A DNA stretch of 64,000 nt from NCBI GenBank assembly GCA_950295325.1, contig OX485805.1, forward strand, positions 7,688,501 through 7,752,500. Direction: 5' to 3'. Both the position numbers and the translations under genes were made by a program. Source of the DNA: Polytrichum commune. Its lineage: Eukaryota > Streptophyta > Polytrichopsida > Polytrichales > Polytrichaceae. Under the pieces are notes generated by a model, which ran no database searches, was not told where the DNA came from, and worked only from the letters and a program-made list of their open reading frames with translations. Shown here piece after piece: positions 62,295 to 64,000 of the stretch (its first letter is position 1; the number at the start of each line of letters is the position of its first letter).

Positions 62295-63155
62295 TGTAAT
62301 GTAACTAGAAATATTAAGGAATATTCTAACTACATGTGCCAGTGTGTAAGCAGAGAAAGATGAGAGCTAGACAACTCTCAGTTGAAGATGAATGGATAGG
62401 AGTAAGACAACTTCAGATTGACAACATGTGCACTGGAGTTAGACAGCTCCGCATTTAGTGCATTGGAACTAGACCATTCCAATTGAGGACGTACATGTGC
62501 ACGTGAGTTAGACAACTCTCAATGAGGTGCACAGGAGTTAGACCACTCCATATTTGGAAAGATGAATGTTATTCATTGGAGTTAGACAATTCTCAATGAA
62601 TAGATAAAGCTAGTTGGAATTAGACAGTTCCAACTAGAAGATTGAATGAATGAATTAGTTGGAATTAGACATTTCCAACTAAGAGAATGGTTGGATGAAC
62701 CAAGTTGGAATTAGACAGTTCCAACTGGAATAAAGGATGGATGTATTTAGTTGGAATTAGACAGTTCCAACTAGAAAGAAGAATGGATGAATCCAATTGG
62801 AATTAGACAGTTCCAATTGGAAGAATGGAATTGAGATAAGAGATGAAAGAAGGTTCTAGAAGAACCAAAGATAGAAGATAGAGCTATGAATAGAATATTT
62901 TTACTATATGTAAAGATAGAAAGTAAAAGTGGTGCCTTTGGCGTAAGAGGAAGCTCGGGGGAGGAGAGAGGGGCTTTTTGGATTGTTAGCTCTCTCTCCT
63001 ATGGTCGGGTGATAGAGCTTCTTTGACCAAAACTTAATTGGTCTCGGATTGTACTTAGAGATTTGTACAAAGAAATAAATTGTGTTTATTTCAATTCTTT
63101 ACTTGGAGGTATTGTTGTCGTGAAAAAACTGCCAACCGGTGAGATGTCTTTAACA
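62295..63155 (+). mobile_element. Copia-like solo LTR
   Basis: An 861-bp block starting TGTAATGTAACTAGAAATAT and ending GTCTTTAACA, flanked by CACAT (62290-62294) and CACAC (63156-63160). The empty paralogous site near 20350 reads CCACACC, confirming both edges and showing that the left duplication has mutated. The start (TGTAAT...AGAAATATTAAGGAATATTC) and the end resemble plant Copia LTRs. It has no coding sequence. Its first half is an array of hairpins; a TATA-like ACTATATG lies after the array at about 62903. It inserted after the segmental duplication. Confidence 0.88.
62362..62820 (+). repeat. Array of twelve hairpins with constant TAGAC loop and varying stems
   Basis: Twelve inverted repeats every 25-50 bp, each with the loop (T)TAGACA or a close variant. 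Stems include GAGAG/CTCTC (62362), GGAG/CTCC (62435), ATTGGAA/TTCCAAT (62462), GAGT/ACTC (62505), GGAGT/ACTCC (62534), ATTCATTG/CAATGAAT (62571), TAGTTGGAA/TTCCAACTA (62611 and 62748), TTAGTTGGAA/TTCCAACTAA (62655) and CCAATTGGAA/TTCCAATTGG (62793). Both arms change together while the loop stays constant. The last five are the most alike and look recently expanded. Confidence 0.9.
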
Positions 63156-63711
63156 CACACCAAATCACATGCCACTCAAATACAGGTGTCCAATTAAGAT
63201 AAGTAACGAAATTAGGCACGTCTACCTTAATGTGAGAAGTAACAATGAATTACGTTTACCCAGAAATCCCGTACAGAATCCACCGTCCTTTTTATCGACG
63301 GTGCAGATGGCTCCCCCAGACTGCTTCCTAGACTCTCTAGAAGCTAGAAGGAAGCTTCCGCGACTTGGCCGACAAGTTTTGTTTATTGTGAAAGCCGTGT
63401 ACAGACACTGCATTGTCCCAAAACAGCAACTTAATATGTGCTTGGACACTCTCCAGGGAGCAGTGTGCAGACACGCATTGGAATCATTTGTCTCCGACGT
63501 TGCATTGCAAGGGTGCTGTAGTAGTAGTAGTAAGGTCAGCTTGTAAACTATGCTCTGCGTGATTCGGTGCACGATTTGGCGCTTTTTATAAGAAGGATTT
63601 TAAGGGTGGAAGGAGACTTTGCGATTTTAATGTACAGCAGCTCGGAGGAGCTTCAAAGAGAGATATCGTGCCGACTAAGCTACATACCGATTCTGTGCAG
63701 ACACACGGTGT

Positions 63712-63779
63712 CACGTGAAGTGGTAGATGCGCACATGTGAACTTTTTATCGACTTCCAAGTTGCCTGCGAGTTATAAAG
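63712..63779 (+). promoter_or_regulatory. Duplicate G-box/TATA promoter
   Basis: CACGTG (63712-63717) and TATAAAG (63773-63779) match 20916-20982, with the same 55-bp gap. It should drive whatever lies beyond the window end. Confidence 0.5.
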
Positions 63780-64000
63780 CCCCCTGTAAGTTGCCTCGAT
63801 CGATTGTTGCAATTTTTAGTATTCAGGAGATCATCTAAGGTTTGTTAATGAAGTGTAGAGAGTAATTCGAACGTCTCCTACTTAGCGCACCTCTGTTCAG
63901 TTACAAATGGAAGCCTAAGCTGAAGCATGCTACGGAGGTCTGGGCAAAGGTATTCATAGTATCGTCATTGTGTATCTTTACGTCGGAGTTTAATTTCCAG

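Larger units (their letters stand above)
60843..64000. repeat. Segmental duplication 2, copy 2 (truncated by window end)
   Basis: Direct copy of 18877-21206, including the TIR element (61016-61522), the promoter and the start of the leader. It is interrupted by the solo LTR at 62295-63155. The homology is unbroken at base 64000. Confidence 0.93.

Noticed and set aside
62362..62820. CRISPR-like regular array
   Set aside because: The repeats are hairpins with variable stems and no unique spacers, they lie within an LTR, and the genome is a plant.

Overview
This is a repeat-rich, gene-poor stretch of a land-plant nuclear genome. The plant assignment rests on a trihelix-type DNA-binding protein with GT-AG introns, a plant NLR-style winged-helix/LRR protein, intron-containing fragments of CLASP and of chloroplast-type ferredoxin-dependent glutamate synthase, and plant-type mobile elements (CACTA with DUF4218/DUF4216, pogo/Lemi-like TIRs, a tRNA-type SINE, many solo LTRs). 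A LINE-type element combining RNase H with a restriction-like endonuclease hints at a non-seed plant, but the sequence does not settle the species.

Layout: 1-9 kb is intergenic and carries one solo LTR (family A, 1321-2958). 9.1-13.0 kb is the first copy of a segmental duplication holding a broken MYND-finger gene and a SINE. 13-18.9 kb is AT-rich with one small TIR element. 18.9-21.2 kb is the first copy of a second duplication; it contains the G-box/TATA promoter of the only convincing gene, a trihelix protein whose first two exons (21728-22839) are followed in the same phase, 3.6 kb downstream, by winged-helix and leucine-rich-repeat exons of NLR type (26463-27752). 28.8-38.1 kb holds a family B solo LTR, a second family A solo LTR, and two tandem LTR units flanked by one target duplication (34068-38111). 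38-43 kb has no recognisable gene.

43.0-47.1 kb is the second copy of the MYND duplication, lacking the SINE but carrying a pogo-like element. Then come a decayed LINE (47115-50258, minus), a truncated CACTA element (50260-about 53420, minus), and a chimeric pair of gene fragments, CLASP followed by Fd-GOGAT (54225-57041, plus). 57.4-60.8 kb is minisatellite plus a third family A solo LTR with a family B LTR nested inside it. From 60843 to the window end the trihelix-promoter duplication returns, interrupted by a Copia-like solo LTR carrying a striking array of hairpins with a constant loop and co-varying stems.

Only the trihelix/LRR locus looks like a live gene. The rest is mostly relics whose target-site duplications and empty-site comparisons allow the order of events to be read. 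Reading frames were followed by eye on both strands; no similarity search was run, and family names rest on motif recognition.
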